Part shown: positions 1 through 8,378 of the stretch, one piece after another
Layout: the number at the start of each line of letters is the position of its first letter
Position numbering within the stretch: position 1 is the first letter of the stretch
Assembly: GCA_019359235.1 (NCBI GenBank)
Contig: JAHHHT010000017.1
Coordinates: 62,001 to 126,000 of the forward strand
Direction: 5' to 3'
Length of the DNA stretch: 64,000 nt
From: Oscillatoria princeps RMCB-10
GTDB lineage: Bacteria; Cyanobacteriota; Cyanobacteriia; Cyanobacteriales; Oscillatoriaceae
Made by a program: the position numbers and the translations under genes
The notes under the pieces: model-generated
Seen by the model: the letters and a program-made list of their open reading frames with translations, nothing else
What the model was told of the DNA's origin: nothing
Database searches by the model: none

Positions 1-1
1 C

Positions 2-3000
2 ATCCGGAAAGCAACAGCCAGGAGACAGCCCTATCAAATAGAGTACAGGATCGTGCGGGCTGACGGCGGCACCAGATGGGTTTCTGACAAAGGCAAAGGC
101 ATTTTCCGCGAAGATGGCGAACTGATTTGGAGCGATGGCGTAATGTTAGATATCACCCACTGCGTACAGGTGCAGGAGGAACTGCAACAGCTCAATCAAG
201 AACTAGAAAACCGAGTTCTAGAGCGGACGCTTGAATTAGCCAATGCGGTGGCTCGATTGCAGCGGGAGATGGCCGAACGGGAGTTGGCGCAAAAAGAAGT
301 GCTTGTAGTTAACGAGCGATTGCAATATTTGCTCGCCTGTTGCCCCACCGTGATTTATAGCTGCAAGGCTGAAGGCGATTTACCAGCCACCTTCATCAGC
401 GAGAACATTACCGCCCTGCTGGGATACTCAGCCAGAGAATTCCTGGAAGATTCCGGGTTCTGGGCTAACCGCATCCACCCCGCAGACGCGCCGAGAATCT
501 TTGCCGAACTGCCATCCCTGTTCCAGCGCGGATTTCACACCCATGAATACCGCTTTCTCCACGTTGACGGCACCTACCGCTGCCTGCGGGATGACATAAA
601 GCTAGTGCGAGACGCAGCGGGCAACCCCCTAGAAATTGTCGGTTCCATAACAGACATTACCGACCGCAAACGGGCAGAAGAAGCCCTGCGCGAAAGTGAA
701 GCCCGGTTTCGCTCCCTGTTTGAAGCAGCTCCCGATTTTATTCATGTCGCAGACATGTGCGGGACAATCCGGCAAACCAATCCAGCTGCCATCCGCCAGT
801 CCGGTTACAGCGAGAGCGAGTTAATCGGCAGCCGCTTGAATGAATTTTTTACCCCGGAATCTCAAAAGATCGCCGCTCTTGCCTTTCCGATTCTTTTGAA
901 AACAGGCACCCTGCGCCAGGAGGTGGAATTTATCCGCAAAGATCGGACAATTATGATTGTGGACTGCTCCGCTTCTGTCGTGCGGGACGAGCGAGGACAG
1001 TTCGCTTATATCATGGTGATTCAGCGAGACATCACTGACCGCAAGAAGACGGAAAAAGAGTTGCGCAAGAGCGATCAACGATTTGCCCTTGCCGTGGAGG
1101 GAGTGAATGATGGCATCTGGGACTGGGATATTGAAACGGGCCAAGCGTATTTTTCCCCCCGCTGGAAAAGCATGTTGGGGTGTTCTGACAGTGAGATTCC
1201 CAACACTTACGAAGCCTGGACAGAGCGCATCCACCCGGAGGATAGAGAGCGAGTTATCAGAGCTGTCAGCGATTACCTGGACAGCTGCATTCCCATTTAC
1301 GAAACAGAGTTTCGGTGTCTGCATAAAGATGGAACCTATCGCTGGATTCTCGCCCGCGGCTCAGCCCTGCGAGACACAACAGGAAAAGCCTACCGGATGG
1401 CGGGATCGCACACGGACATCACCGACCGCATACAGGCGCAAACAGAAATGCGGCGGCTGCAGGCTGCTGTAGAAACCGCGATGGATGGCATCGCGATTCT
1501 CAATCAGAACTGTGAATACATCTACCTGAACAAAGCTCACGTCCAGCTCTTTGGCTATGACAGCGCTGCTGAATTGATGGGCCAAACCTGGAAAGAACTC
1601 TACTCCCCAGAGGAAATCAACCGCATCGAGCGGGAGGTTTTTCCTGTTTTTTTACAAAACGGGCAGTGGCGCGGGGAAACCACAGCTTTGAGGCGCGATG
1701 GATCTACATTTGCCCAGGAAGTTTCCTTGACTTTGATTTCAGGCGTGGGACTGGTATGTGTCTTCCGGGATATCACCGAGCGCGTGCGGGCGCTGGAAGC
1801 GATGCGGCAGCAGGTAGAGCGAGAGCGGCTGATGGCGAGAGTGGCAGAGCACATTCGCCACTCTTTGAATTTGGAAGAAATTCTCAGCACTGCAGTCACT
1901 GAAGTCCGGCAGTTTTTCCAAATTGACCGGGCGCTCGTTTACCGCTTCGATCCCGACTGGAGCGGCACCGTGATTGTGGAGTCGGTCGGGTCAGGCTGGA
2001 CGAAGCTGCAGGGGCGAAAAATTCTCGACGCCTGCTTGGCGGTGGAAACCTGCATCCTGCCCTACACGCGGGGGCGCGTCCAAGCGGTGGAAGATATCTA
2101 CAAATCCGGTCTGGCTGACTGTTACATTGGTCTGCTCGAGCAGTTTCAAGTCAGAGCTAATTTGGTCGTTCCCATTTTGCAAGGCGAACAGCTGTGGGGG
2201 CTGTTCGTGGCCCAACACTGCGCCGCCGAACGCCAGTGGCAGCCGTGGGAGATTTCCTGGCTTCAGCAACTCGCTGCCCAACTGGCCATCGCCCTCCAGC
2301 AGTCCGAACTCTACAAGCAGTTACAGATGGAGCTGGCGGAGCGCCAACAGGCGGAGTCCAAGATAAGAGCCTCGCTTCAAGAAAAAGAGGTGCTGCTCAA
2401 AGAAATTCACCACCGGGTGAAGAATAACTTGCAGGTGATTTCCAGTCTGCTCAAGTTGCAGTCCCGCCACACTCTGGACAGAAAAACCCTGGACATGCTC
2501 AAGGAGAGCCAGAACCGCGTCAGGTCTATGGCCCTGATCCACGAAAAATTATATCAATCCAGCGATTTAGCCCGGATTGACTTTGCCGACTACATGCAAA
2601 ACCTGGCCAAGAATCTGCTCTATTCTTACAGCATTCATGCCAGTGCTGTTAAAGTGGAGGTAATCGTTGATAAGGTGAGCCTCAACCTGGACACGGCCAT
2701 TCCCTGCGGCTTGCTGATTAACGAACTGATCTCCAACGCTCTCAAGTACGCCTTCCCAGATGGCCGTCAAGGAAAAATTTGCATCGAGTTCTCTGAACTG
2801 GAGGGCGAGCAGTTTTTACTGACGGTGCGGGACAGCGGGATTGGCTTCCCAGCTGATATAGACTTCCGCAACACGGTGTCCTTAGGTTTGCGGCTGGCTT
2901 GCTCTTTAACCGAGCAGCTGGATGGTACAATCGACATGGAGCGAAATCAGGGGACTGTGTTTCGGGTAAAATTTTCCGAACTTAAATACAAGCAGAGGAG

Positions 3001-3004
3001 CTGA
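2..3004 (+). CDS. Multi-PAS/GAF sensor histidine kinase (HisKA_2 type), 5' partial
   Basis: The reading frame is open from base 2, so the true start lies upstream; the first visible residues are the end of a PAS_3/PAC domain. Residues here count from the GTG at 53. Order: PAC remnant 1-36; coiled coil 38-95; PAS about 92-206, 213-330, 340-460 and 468-582; GAF about 605-752; HisKA_2 helix with EIHHRVKNN (phospho-His about 786); HATPase with NELISNALKYAFP and DSGIGFP. The GAF domain looks like a cyanobacteriochrome: a Cys in a DACL motif (661) and a Cys in DCY (690) before LLEQFQVRANLVVPI. No transmembrane segment is visible, so it is probably a soluble light or redox sensor. The downstream receiver-kinase begins 4 bp after the stop, which makes it the likely phosphorelay partner. 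Signal and partner are inferred; the kinase assignment is firm. Confidence 0.93.
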   Translation: MRKATARRQPYQIEYRIVRADGGTRWVSDKGKGIFREDGELIWSDGVMLDITHCVQVQEELQQLNQELENRVLERTLELANAVARLQREMAERELAQKEVLVVNERLQYLLACCPTVIYSCKAEGDLPATFISENITALLGYSAREFLEDSGFWANRIHPADAPRIFAELPSLFQRGFHTHEYRFLHVDGTYRCLRDDIKLVRDAAGNPLEIVGSITDITDRKRAEEALRESEARFRSLFEAAPDFIHVADMCGTIRQTNPAAIRQSGYSESELIGSRLNEFFTPESQKIAALAFPILLKTGTLRQEVEFIRKDRTIMIVDCSASVVRDERGQFAYIMVIQRDITDRKKTEKELRKSDQRFALAVEGVNDGIWDWDIETGQAYFSPRWKSMLGCSDSEIPNTYEAWTERIHPEDRERVIRAVSDYLDSCIPIYETEFRCLHKDGTYRWILARGSALRDTTGKAYRMAGSHTDITDRIQAQTEMRRLQAAVETAMDGIAILNQNCEYIYLNKAHVQLFGYDSAAELMGQTWKELYSPEEINRIEREVFPVFLQNGQWRGETTALRRDGSTFAQEVSLTLISGVGLVCVFRDITERVRALEAMRQQVERERLMARVAEHIRHSLNLEEILSTAVTEVRQFFQIDRALVYRFDPDWSGTVIVESVGSGWTKLQGRKILDACLAVETCILPYTRGRVQAVEDIYKSGLADCYIGLLEQFQVRANLVVPILQGEQLWGLFVAQHCAAERQWQPWEISWLQQLAAQLAIALQQSELYKQLQMELAERQQAESKIRASLQEKEVLLKEIHHRVKNNLQVISSLLKLQSRHTLDRKTLDMLKESQNRVRSMALIHEKLYQSSDLARIDFADYMQNLAKNLLYSYSIHASAVKVEVIVDKVSLNLDTAIPCGLLINELISNALKYAFPDGRQGKICIEFSELEGEQFLLTVRDSGIGFPADIDFRNTVSLGLRLACSLTEQLDGTIDMERNQGTVFRVKFSELKYKQRS

Positions 3005-3008
3005 GAAA

Positions 3009-4130
3009 ATGTCCGGGGAAAAGATATTGATAGTTGAAGATGAAGTGATTATAGCTGAGGACATAGCAGATACCTTGAGAAGTTTCGGCTATGCGGTCGT
3101 GGGGGTTGTCTCTTCTGGGAAGAAAGCCATTGAAAAAGCCGGCACGCTCCAGCCTGATTTAGTGCTGATGGATATTATGCTGCCCGGAGAAATTGACGGT
3201 ATTGACGCTGCGGAGTCAATCCGCAACCGTTTCCGCATTCCGGTTGTTTACCTGACAGCCTATGCCGACGAAACCACCCTCCAGCGAGCCGCGCTCACAG
3301 AACCTTTTGGCTATTTAGTTAAACCATTTGAGGATAAAGAGTTGCGGACAACGATTGAGATTGCCTTGCGCAGGCATCAGGCAGAAGAAAAAATTCGCTC
3401 CCGCCTAGAAGCGGCGGAGGCGCTCAGAAAAAAAGCGGAAGAGGAGCGAGAGAGCAAATCTCGTTACCTGTCTATGGCGTCCCACGAATTCCGCAACCCG
3501 CTGAGCACCATTTTAATGTCTTCGGAATTGCTCAGGCAGTACGGCGCAAATTGGAGTGAGTCGAAAAAACTCAAGCATTTCCAGCGCATTGAAGAGGCGG
3601 TCATAAATATGAACCAGATGCTGGAAGATATTCTAACCATTGGCAGTGCCGAGTCAGGAAAAATATTCTTCAATCCGGTTCCGCTGGATGTGGTAGACTT
3701 TTGCCAGGATATGGTGGAAACGCTGCAACATATAGCGGGGAGCAATCACAGGATTAGCTTTACCTTTCAGGGGGACTGCACGGGGGCGGCGATCGATGAA
3801 AAGCTGCTGCACCACATCCTCACCAATTTAATCTCGAATGCCATCAAATATTCCCCTCAAGGCGGTACTGTTCGTTTAGAAGTAGTGCGCAAACAAGAGC
3901 CGGCAGTGATTTTCCGCGTCCGAGACGAGGGCATTGGCATTCCGGCTCTTGAGATGGACAAGCTGTTTGACGCTTTCCATCGCGCTCAGAATGTGGGCAG
4001 TATTCCCGGTACTGGACTGGGGCTAGCCATTGTCAAAAGGTCTGTGGACTTGCACGGGGGCCAAATTTCAGTGGAGTCGGAAGTGGGTGCCGGCACTACT
4101 TTTACCGTGACGCTGCCAATTTCAGTTTAG
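3009..4130 (+). CDS. Receiver-histidine kinase hybrid (REC-HisKA-HATPase)
   Basis: 373 aa. The N-terminal receiver (1-120) has the acidic pair VEDE, phospho-acceptor D55 in LMDIMLPG and K105 in VKPFEDK. A charged coiled coil (125-150) leads into a HisKA helix with H159 in MASHEFRNPL. The HATPase has N-box NLISNAIKYSP, G1 DEGIGIP and G2 [11 protein letters not shown]. All catalytic residues are present. The ATG follows the preceding kinase stop by 4 bp and has GAGGAG at 2995-3000 as ribosome site, so the two genes are probably co-translated. A receiver placed before a kinase suggests a relay component that accepts phosphate from the upstream kinase and passes it on through its own histidine. 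It is a close paralogue of the protein at 14071-15204. Output target unknown. Confidence 0.93.
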   Translation: MSGEKILIVEDEVIIAEDIADTLRSFGYAVVGVVSSGKKAIEKAGTLQPDLVLMDIMLPGEIDGIDAAESIRNRFRIPVVYLTAYADETTLQRAALTEPFGYLVKPFEDKELRTTIEIALRRHQAEEKIRSRLEAAEALRKKAEEERESKSRYLSMASHEFRNPLSTILMSSELLRQYGANWSESKKLKHFQRIEEAVINMNQMLEDILTIGSAESGKIFFNPVPLDVVDFCQDMVETLQHIAGSNHRISFTFQGDCTGAAIDEKLLHHILTNLISNAIKYSPQGGTVRLEVVRKQEPAVIFRVRDEGIGIPALEMDKLFDAFHRAQNVGSIPGTGLGLAIVKRSVDLHGGQISVESEVGAGTTFTVTLPISV

Positions 4131-4258
4131 GCAGCCAGGGCGTGCGGGAGCACGGGTGCGCAGGGTACACGGCTCTTGAGAATTGCAGGTTATTTCAGCG
4201 CGGCAGAAAACAAAATCAATGCCACTGGAGATGATATCATTCAGGTTAGTTAAAAACA

Positions 4259-4981
4259 ATGACCAAGATTTTAGTGATTGAAGACGAAGCGCCGATCCGC
4301 TATAACATTCTGGAACTCCTCAAAGCTGAGAATTTCGATGCGATTGAGGCGAGCAGCGGTCAAGCCGGCATCCTGCTGGCCAAACAGCAGGTGCCGGATT
4401 TGATTGTTTGCGACATTATGATGCCCGATCTCGACGGTTATAGCGTCCTGACAGAATTGCGATCCGATCCGGCAACGGCAATGATACCATTTATCTTTCT
4501 CACTGCCAAGACCGAAAGGGAGGATTTTCGCCTGGGAATGGAACTGGGGGCGGACGATTATCTCACGAAGCCTTGCACCCCAGCGGAACTGCTGGCGGCG
4601 ATCTCCGCCCGACTGAAAAAACACGCCGCCTACATGCAGCAGTGCAGCGCGGAGCGCCAGCGGGCCAAGGGGCTGCAAAAAAGAGTGCGAGAGCTGCAGC
4701 ATCTGAGCGACACCAAAGAAGACCTGCTGCAAAGACTGTCCCGGGATTTGCGAGATCCCCTGTCGAATATTACGATGGCGATTCAGATGCTGAAGGTGGC
4801 CCCTTCCGAGCCAGCCCGCCAGCGCTATTTGCAGATTTTGCAAGAAGAGTGCGCCCGGGAAATTGCCCTGCTCAATCAACTGTCTAACTTGCAAGAATTG
4901 CTAACTCCAGAAAATGCGAAGCTCCTCCAGCGATTTAACCTCTTTAGAGAGCAACCCGATGAAAAAGATTCTAGTGATTGA
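4259..4981 (+). CDS. Receiver protein with degenerate kinase dimerisation helix, no ATPase
   Basis: 240 aa. Residues 1-120 are a canonical receiver (EDE, D52 in CDIMMPD, K104 in TKPCTP). Residues about 150-215 look like a HisKA dimerisation helix pair, but the site that is normally S-H-E/D-L-R reads SRDLRDPLSN, so Arg (about 162) replaces the phosphorylated His. The protein ends without any HATPase. It may bind or compete with the dimerisation domains of neighbouring kinases, or simply be a decaying hybrid kinase. The receiver is closely related to those of the next gene and of the gene at 7024. The gene's last 23 bp overlap the next start. Function is inferred only from domains. Confidence 0.85.
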   Translation: MTKILVIEDEAPIRYNILELLKAENFDAIEASSGQAGILLAKQQVPDLIVCDIMMPDLDGYSVLTELRSDPATAMIPFIFLTAKTEREDFRLGMELGADDYLTKPCTPAELLAAISARLKKHAAYMQQCSAERQRAKGLQKRVRELQHLSDTKEDLLQRLSRDLRDPLSNITMAIQMLKVAPSEPARQRYLQILQEECAREIALLNQLSNLQELLTPENAKLLQRFNLFREQPDEKDSSD

Positions 4982-6710
4982 AGACGAAGCCCCCATCCGA
5001 GAAAATATTTTAGAACTGCTAGAGGCCGAAAATTATCAAGGCTTTGGTGCAGAAAATGGCTTGGTCGGCATCCAGCTCTCCAGAGAGCATAAACCGGATT
5101 TAATCCTGTGCGACTTAATGATGCCTGAAATGGATGGCTACGGCGTCCTCACCCAGCTGCGTGCCGATCCGGTGACGGCGAGCATCCCCTTCATTTTCCT
5201 CACCGCTTTATCGGACAGAACCCACTTGCGCACCGGCATGGAACTGGGGGCAGACGACTATCTCACCAAACCTTGCACGCCCAATGAACTGCTGCGGGCG
5301 ATCCAGACTCGGCTGCAAAAACGGGAAGCGGTGCAGCAGCATTACATGGCCGAAATCAAGCAAGCGTCAGACAAACTCAATGACTTGCTTTACTGTGACA
5401 GCTTGACGCAACTCCCGAACCGGCTCTCACTCGCAGAGCGGTTCAGTCAGATTCTCAATAGCTGCGCCCCCACAGACACCAACAAACTCATACCCGTTTT
5501 GTGCGTTGGTTTAGACCGGTTCAACCGCATCAACGACACCCTCGGGCACGAGACAGGCGACTTCTTGCTCAAAGCCTTTGCCGAGCGCTTAAAAACTTGC
5601 CCCGACACCGGCGCAACCATCGCTCGCTTGAACGGCGATCAATTTGCCATCCTTCTCCCACCCGTTGAGAAAAAACAAGATGCTGCCGGTGTCGCCCAAA
5701 CCATTCAAAACAGCCTCTCTCAACCCTTTCTTTTAGACAGCCAAGAAATTTTCATCAGCGCCAGCACCGGCATTGCCCTCTACCCTCGCGACGGAACCTC
5801 CCTAGAAAAATTGCTCCAGCATGCCAGCCAAGCGATGCAGCTTGCCAAACAGCAGGGCGGCAATCAGCATCAATTTTACACAGCGGTTTTCCATATCGCC
5901 ACCTCTGACGATCTAGCTTTGGAAACCGAAATGCGCTATGCTTTAGAAAGGAAAGAATTCCAGCTGTACTATCAACCCCAAGTCAGTCTGGAAACGGGTC
6001 AAATCACCGGTGCTGAAGCCCTTTTGCGCTGGCTTCACCCAAAGCGGGGGTTAATTCTTCCCGCCAGATTTATTCCCCTGGCTGAGGCAACAGGCTTGAT
6101 TTTACCGCTGGGAGAATGGGTTTTGAGTGCCGCGTGCCGGCATGCGCAACAGTGGCATCAAGCCGGTTTTGCTCCTTTACGGGTGGCGGTCAACCTGTCG
6201 AGCCGGCAGTTCAGCCAACTCAACATGCGCCAGCGCTTAACCGATATATTAATAGAAACCGGTTTCAGCCCCACCTATTTGGAGTTGGAGGTAACAGAAA
6301 GCGTCCTCCTGGAAAATTCCCAAGCCGCCATCCGGCGCTTGAGTGCCTTAAAAGCCCTGGGGCTGCAAATTGCCATTGATGATTTTGGCACCGGCTACTC
6401 TTCTTTACGATATCTGCAACAATTTCCCTTTGACATTTTAAAACTTGACCGGACTTTTGTCAGCAATCTCAGCGCTGACGCCAAAAACGCGGCCATCACA
6501 TCGGCCCTGATTGACCTGGCCCACCAGCTGGATCTCAAAGTGATTGCTGAGGGTGTGGAAACGGAAGAAGAACTGGCATTTTTGCGGCTGCACCAGTGCG
6601 ATGAAATGCAAGGCTATTTGTTCAGCCGTCCCCTGCCGGCGGCAGACTTTGAAAAGTTACTCAAAACTGGAAAAAGTTTGCCAATTCAGCCGGATCGAGG
6701 TAATCTGTAG
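4959..6710 (+). CDS. Receiver-GGDEF-EAL protein, probable c-di-GMP phosphodiesterase
   Basis: 583 aa from the ATG at 4959, chosen because MKKILVIEDE is the normal receiver beginning; a longer in-frame start at 4914 would add 15 unrelated residues. Receiver 1-125 (D52, K104 in TKPCTP). GGDEF-like domain about 140-310, where the active-site loop reads NGDQF (225-229) instead of GGDEF, so cyclase activity is unlikely. EAL domain about 320-575 with E353-A-L in AEALLRW, DDFGTGYSS, KLDRTFV and AEGVET all kept, so hydrolysis of c-di-GMP to pGpG is expected. Phosphorylation of the receiver by a neighbouring kinase would control it. It overlaps the previous gene by 23 bp (translational coupling). Confidence 0.92.
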   Translation: MKKILVIEDEAPIRENILELLEAENYQGFGAENGLVGIQLSREHKPDLILCDLMMPEMDGYGVLTQLRADPVTASIPFIFLTALSDRTHLRTGMELGADDYLTKPCTPNELLRAIQTRLQKREAVQQHYMAEIKQASDKLNDLLYCDSLTQLPNRLSLAERFSQILNSCAPTDTNKLIPVLCVGLDRFNRINDTLGHETGDFLLKAFAERLKTCPDTGATIARLNGDQFAILLPPVEKKQDAAGVAQTIQNSLSQPFLLDSQEIFISASTGIALYPRDGTSLEKLLQHASQAMQLAKQQGGNQHQFYTAVFHIATSDDLALETEMRYALERKEFQLYYQPQVSLETGQITGAEALLRWLHPKRGLILPARFIPLAEATGLILPLGEWVLSAACRHAQQWHQAGFAPLRVAVNLSSRQFSQLNMRQRLTDILIETGFSPTYLELEVTESVLLENSQAAIRRLSALKALGLQIAIDDFGTGYSSLRYLQQFPFDILKLDRTFVSNLSADAKNAAITSALIDLAHQLDLKVIAEGVETEEELAFLRLHQCDEMQGYLFSRPLPAADFEKLLKTGKSLPIQPDRGNL

Positions 6711-7023
6711 GGAGAGCAATGCGTGAGTTTGACCTCTCTCCCAACTCCTCCCCTTTTAGGAGAAGGGAGTTTTGCTACCCCTTCCCTTTTCGGGAAGGGA
6801 GCCGGGGAGCATCCCACGAAAATCGCTGGCTCTTAAAAAACCCTTGCCTTGCGGGTTTCGTTGTAGTGCCGCGAGTTCTAATCGCCCGCATATATTTGCC
6901 AAAACGGGATGCTACCGGCGGCTGGGGGGTGAGGTCATTAGTCACGGAAAGCCGACCGGCGGACAAAATTGCTACCATGCTCCCATCTAAAGAAAACCCC
7001 AACCTAACACCGACAGAAAACAG
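6711..7023 (+). other. 313-bp gap, no gene recognised
   Basis: Short open frames exist on both strands but none has coding character or a recognisable product. A pyrimidine-rich tract with several near-copies of CTCC/GGAG lies at about 6730-6810, including a small hairpin with arms CTTCCC and GGGAAG around 6779-6796. It could end transcription of the upstream gene. Nothing else is evident. Confidence 0.5.
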
Positions 7024-8115
7024 ATGACAAAGATTTTGGTAATTGAGGACGAACTAGCCATCCGAGAAAACATTTTAGAACTGCTGGATGCGGAGGAATT
7101 TGAAGCCCTTGGGGCAGAAAATGGCCAAATCGGCATCCAGCTGGCTGCCGAAATTTTGCCGGATTTGATCCTGTGCGACGTGATGATGCCCGAAATGGAC
7201 GGTCACGGAGTCTTGACCCAGTTGCGCCAGAATCCAGCCACGGCGACGATTCCGTTCATTTTCCTCACCGCCCTCGCCGACAAGACGGACACCCGCAAAG
7301 GGATGCAACTGGGAGCGGACGATTATCTCACCAAACCTTGCACCCCTGGCGAACTGCTCACAGCGATCCATATCCGGCTGGAAAAACAGGCACTGCTTCA
7401 GCAGCAGGCTCAGAAAAAACTGGATGACTTGCGCCAAAGCATCACCCGGTCACTTCCCCACGAACTGCGGACTCCCCTGAATGGAATTCTCGGTTTTTCC
7501 CAACTTCTTCTCCATCAATCCGAGTCCCTCGATCCCTGCGATATCCGGGAGATGGCAGAACAAATTTATCTTTCTGGCCAACGTTTATACCGGCTGATCC
7601 AGAACTTTTTGCTTTATGCAGAACTGGAACTAATTGCCAACAATACTCCGCGAGTAGAGGCGCTGCGGAACGCCGACGAGATGAGCGCGGTGAAGAGCGC
7701 GATTGAGCCGGCAGCAACCCAACAAGCAAAACAAGCAGAACGGCTAGCCGATTTGCAACTAGAACTGCAAGATAGCGCCGTCATGATATCTAGCAAACAT
7801 CTGACAAAAATCATCGAAGAATTGCTCGATAACGCCTTCAAATTTTCCCCAGATGGCACGCCAGTCACCGTCACCGGCAAAGCTGACGGCAATCGCTATA
7901 TCCTGTCTGTGAGCGACAGGGGAAGGGGGATGACGGCGGAGCAGATTGCTGACATCGGTGCTTACCGGCAATTTGAGCGCAAACTCTACGAACAGCAAGG
8001 CTCGGGATTGGGACTTACCATTGCCAAACGCCTTGCTGAATTATACGGAGGTCAATTAACCATCAAGAGCGCACCCCAGCAAGAAACCACAGTGCGAGTC
8101 ACCCTGCCCTGCTGA
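7024..8115 (+). CDS. Receiver-histidine kinase hybrid
   Basis: 363 aa. The receiver (1-122) opens with MTKILVIEDE and has D52 in CDVMMPE and K104 in TKPCTP. It is most similar to the receivers at 4259 and 4959 rather than to those at 3009 and 14071. HisKA has H146 in LPHELRTPLNG. The HATPase begins about 240, with EELLDNAFKFSP, SDRGRGM and GSGLGLTIAKR. All catalytic elements are present. It follows the GGDEF-EAL gene after 313 bp. Because all three middle genes share the unusual KPCTP signature, they look like local duplicates that gained different output domains. Confidence 0.92.
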   Translation: MTKILVIEDELAIRENILELLDAEEFEALGAENGQIGIQLAAEILPDLILCDVMMPEMDGHGVLTQLRQNPATATIPFIFLTALADKTDTRKGMQLGADDYLTKPCTPGELLTAIHIRLEKQALLQQQAQKKLDDLRQSITRSLPHELRTPLNGILGFSQLLLHQSESLDPCDIREMAEQIYLSGQRLYRLIQNFLLYAELELIANNTPRVEALRNADEMSAVKSAIEPAATQQAKQAERLADLQLELQDSAVMISSKHLTKIIEELLDNAFKFSPDGTPVTVTGKADGNRYILSVSDRGRGMTAEQIADIGAYRQFERKLYEQQGSGLGLTIAKRLAELYGGQLTIKSAPQQETTVRVTLPC

Positions 8116-8149
8116 TTTCCACTCGCTCCCAGTAAAATATGAGACTTTA

Positions 8150-8266
8150 AGGGCATTGGGCATCATCGCATTGGGCATCATCGCATTGGGCATCACGCAT
8201 GCATGGCATTGCTGTGAGTCTTCCCCATGCGCCATGCCCCATGCGCCATGCCCCATGCGCCATGCC
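8150..8266 (+). repeat. Short tandem repeats (TTGGGCATCATCGCA; CCCCATGCGCCATG)
   Basis: Two adjacent arrays fill most of the gap before the large kinase. The first has about three imperfect copies of a 15-bp unit GGGCATCATCGCATT. The second (about 8223-8266) is built of heptamers CCCCATG and CGCCATG alternating. Related heptamer arrays recur at 23969, 32424 and 32933. Unit lengths and lack of unique spacers exclude a CRISPR array. Confidence 0.85.
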
Positions 8267-8378
8267 ATTAAGGTAAATTGCCCATGACAGCTGGTGGTTT
8301 GTTAAGCTTTCCTGAAGATATAAACCGGCCAAACGGGCCGCTCACCGTCGGGCCAGAAACCTCCACCCCAGCACCGCC

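Noticed and set aside
6719-7027. A 102-residue open frame between two receiver genes
   Set aside because: The composition is not protein-like and it overlaps a pyrimidine-rich hairpin region.
8150-8266. Possible CRISPR array
   Set aside because: The repeats are 7-15 bp, contiguous and without unique spacers; no cas gene is present. The repeat blocks in the exoprotein genes are coding repeats, not CRISPR.
8147-8332. Minus-strand open frames of Met-Ala-His-Gly type (also at 32264-32548 and 32820-33104)
   Set aside because: They are six-frame translations of the CCCCATG heptamer arrays and have no independent coding signal.
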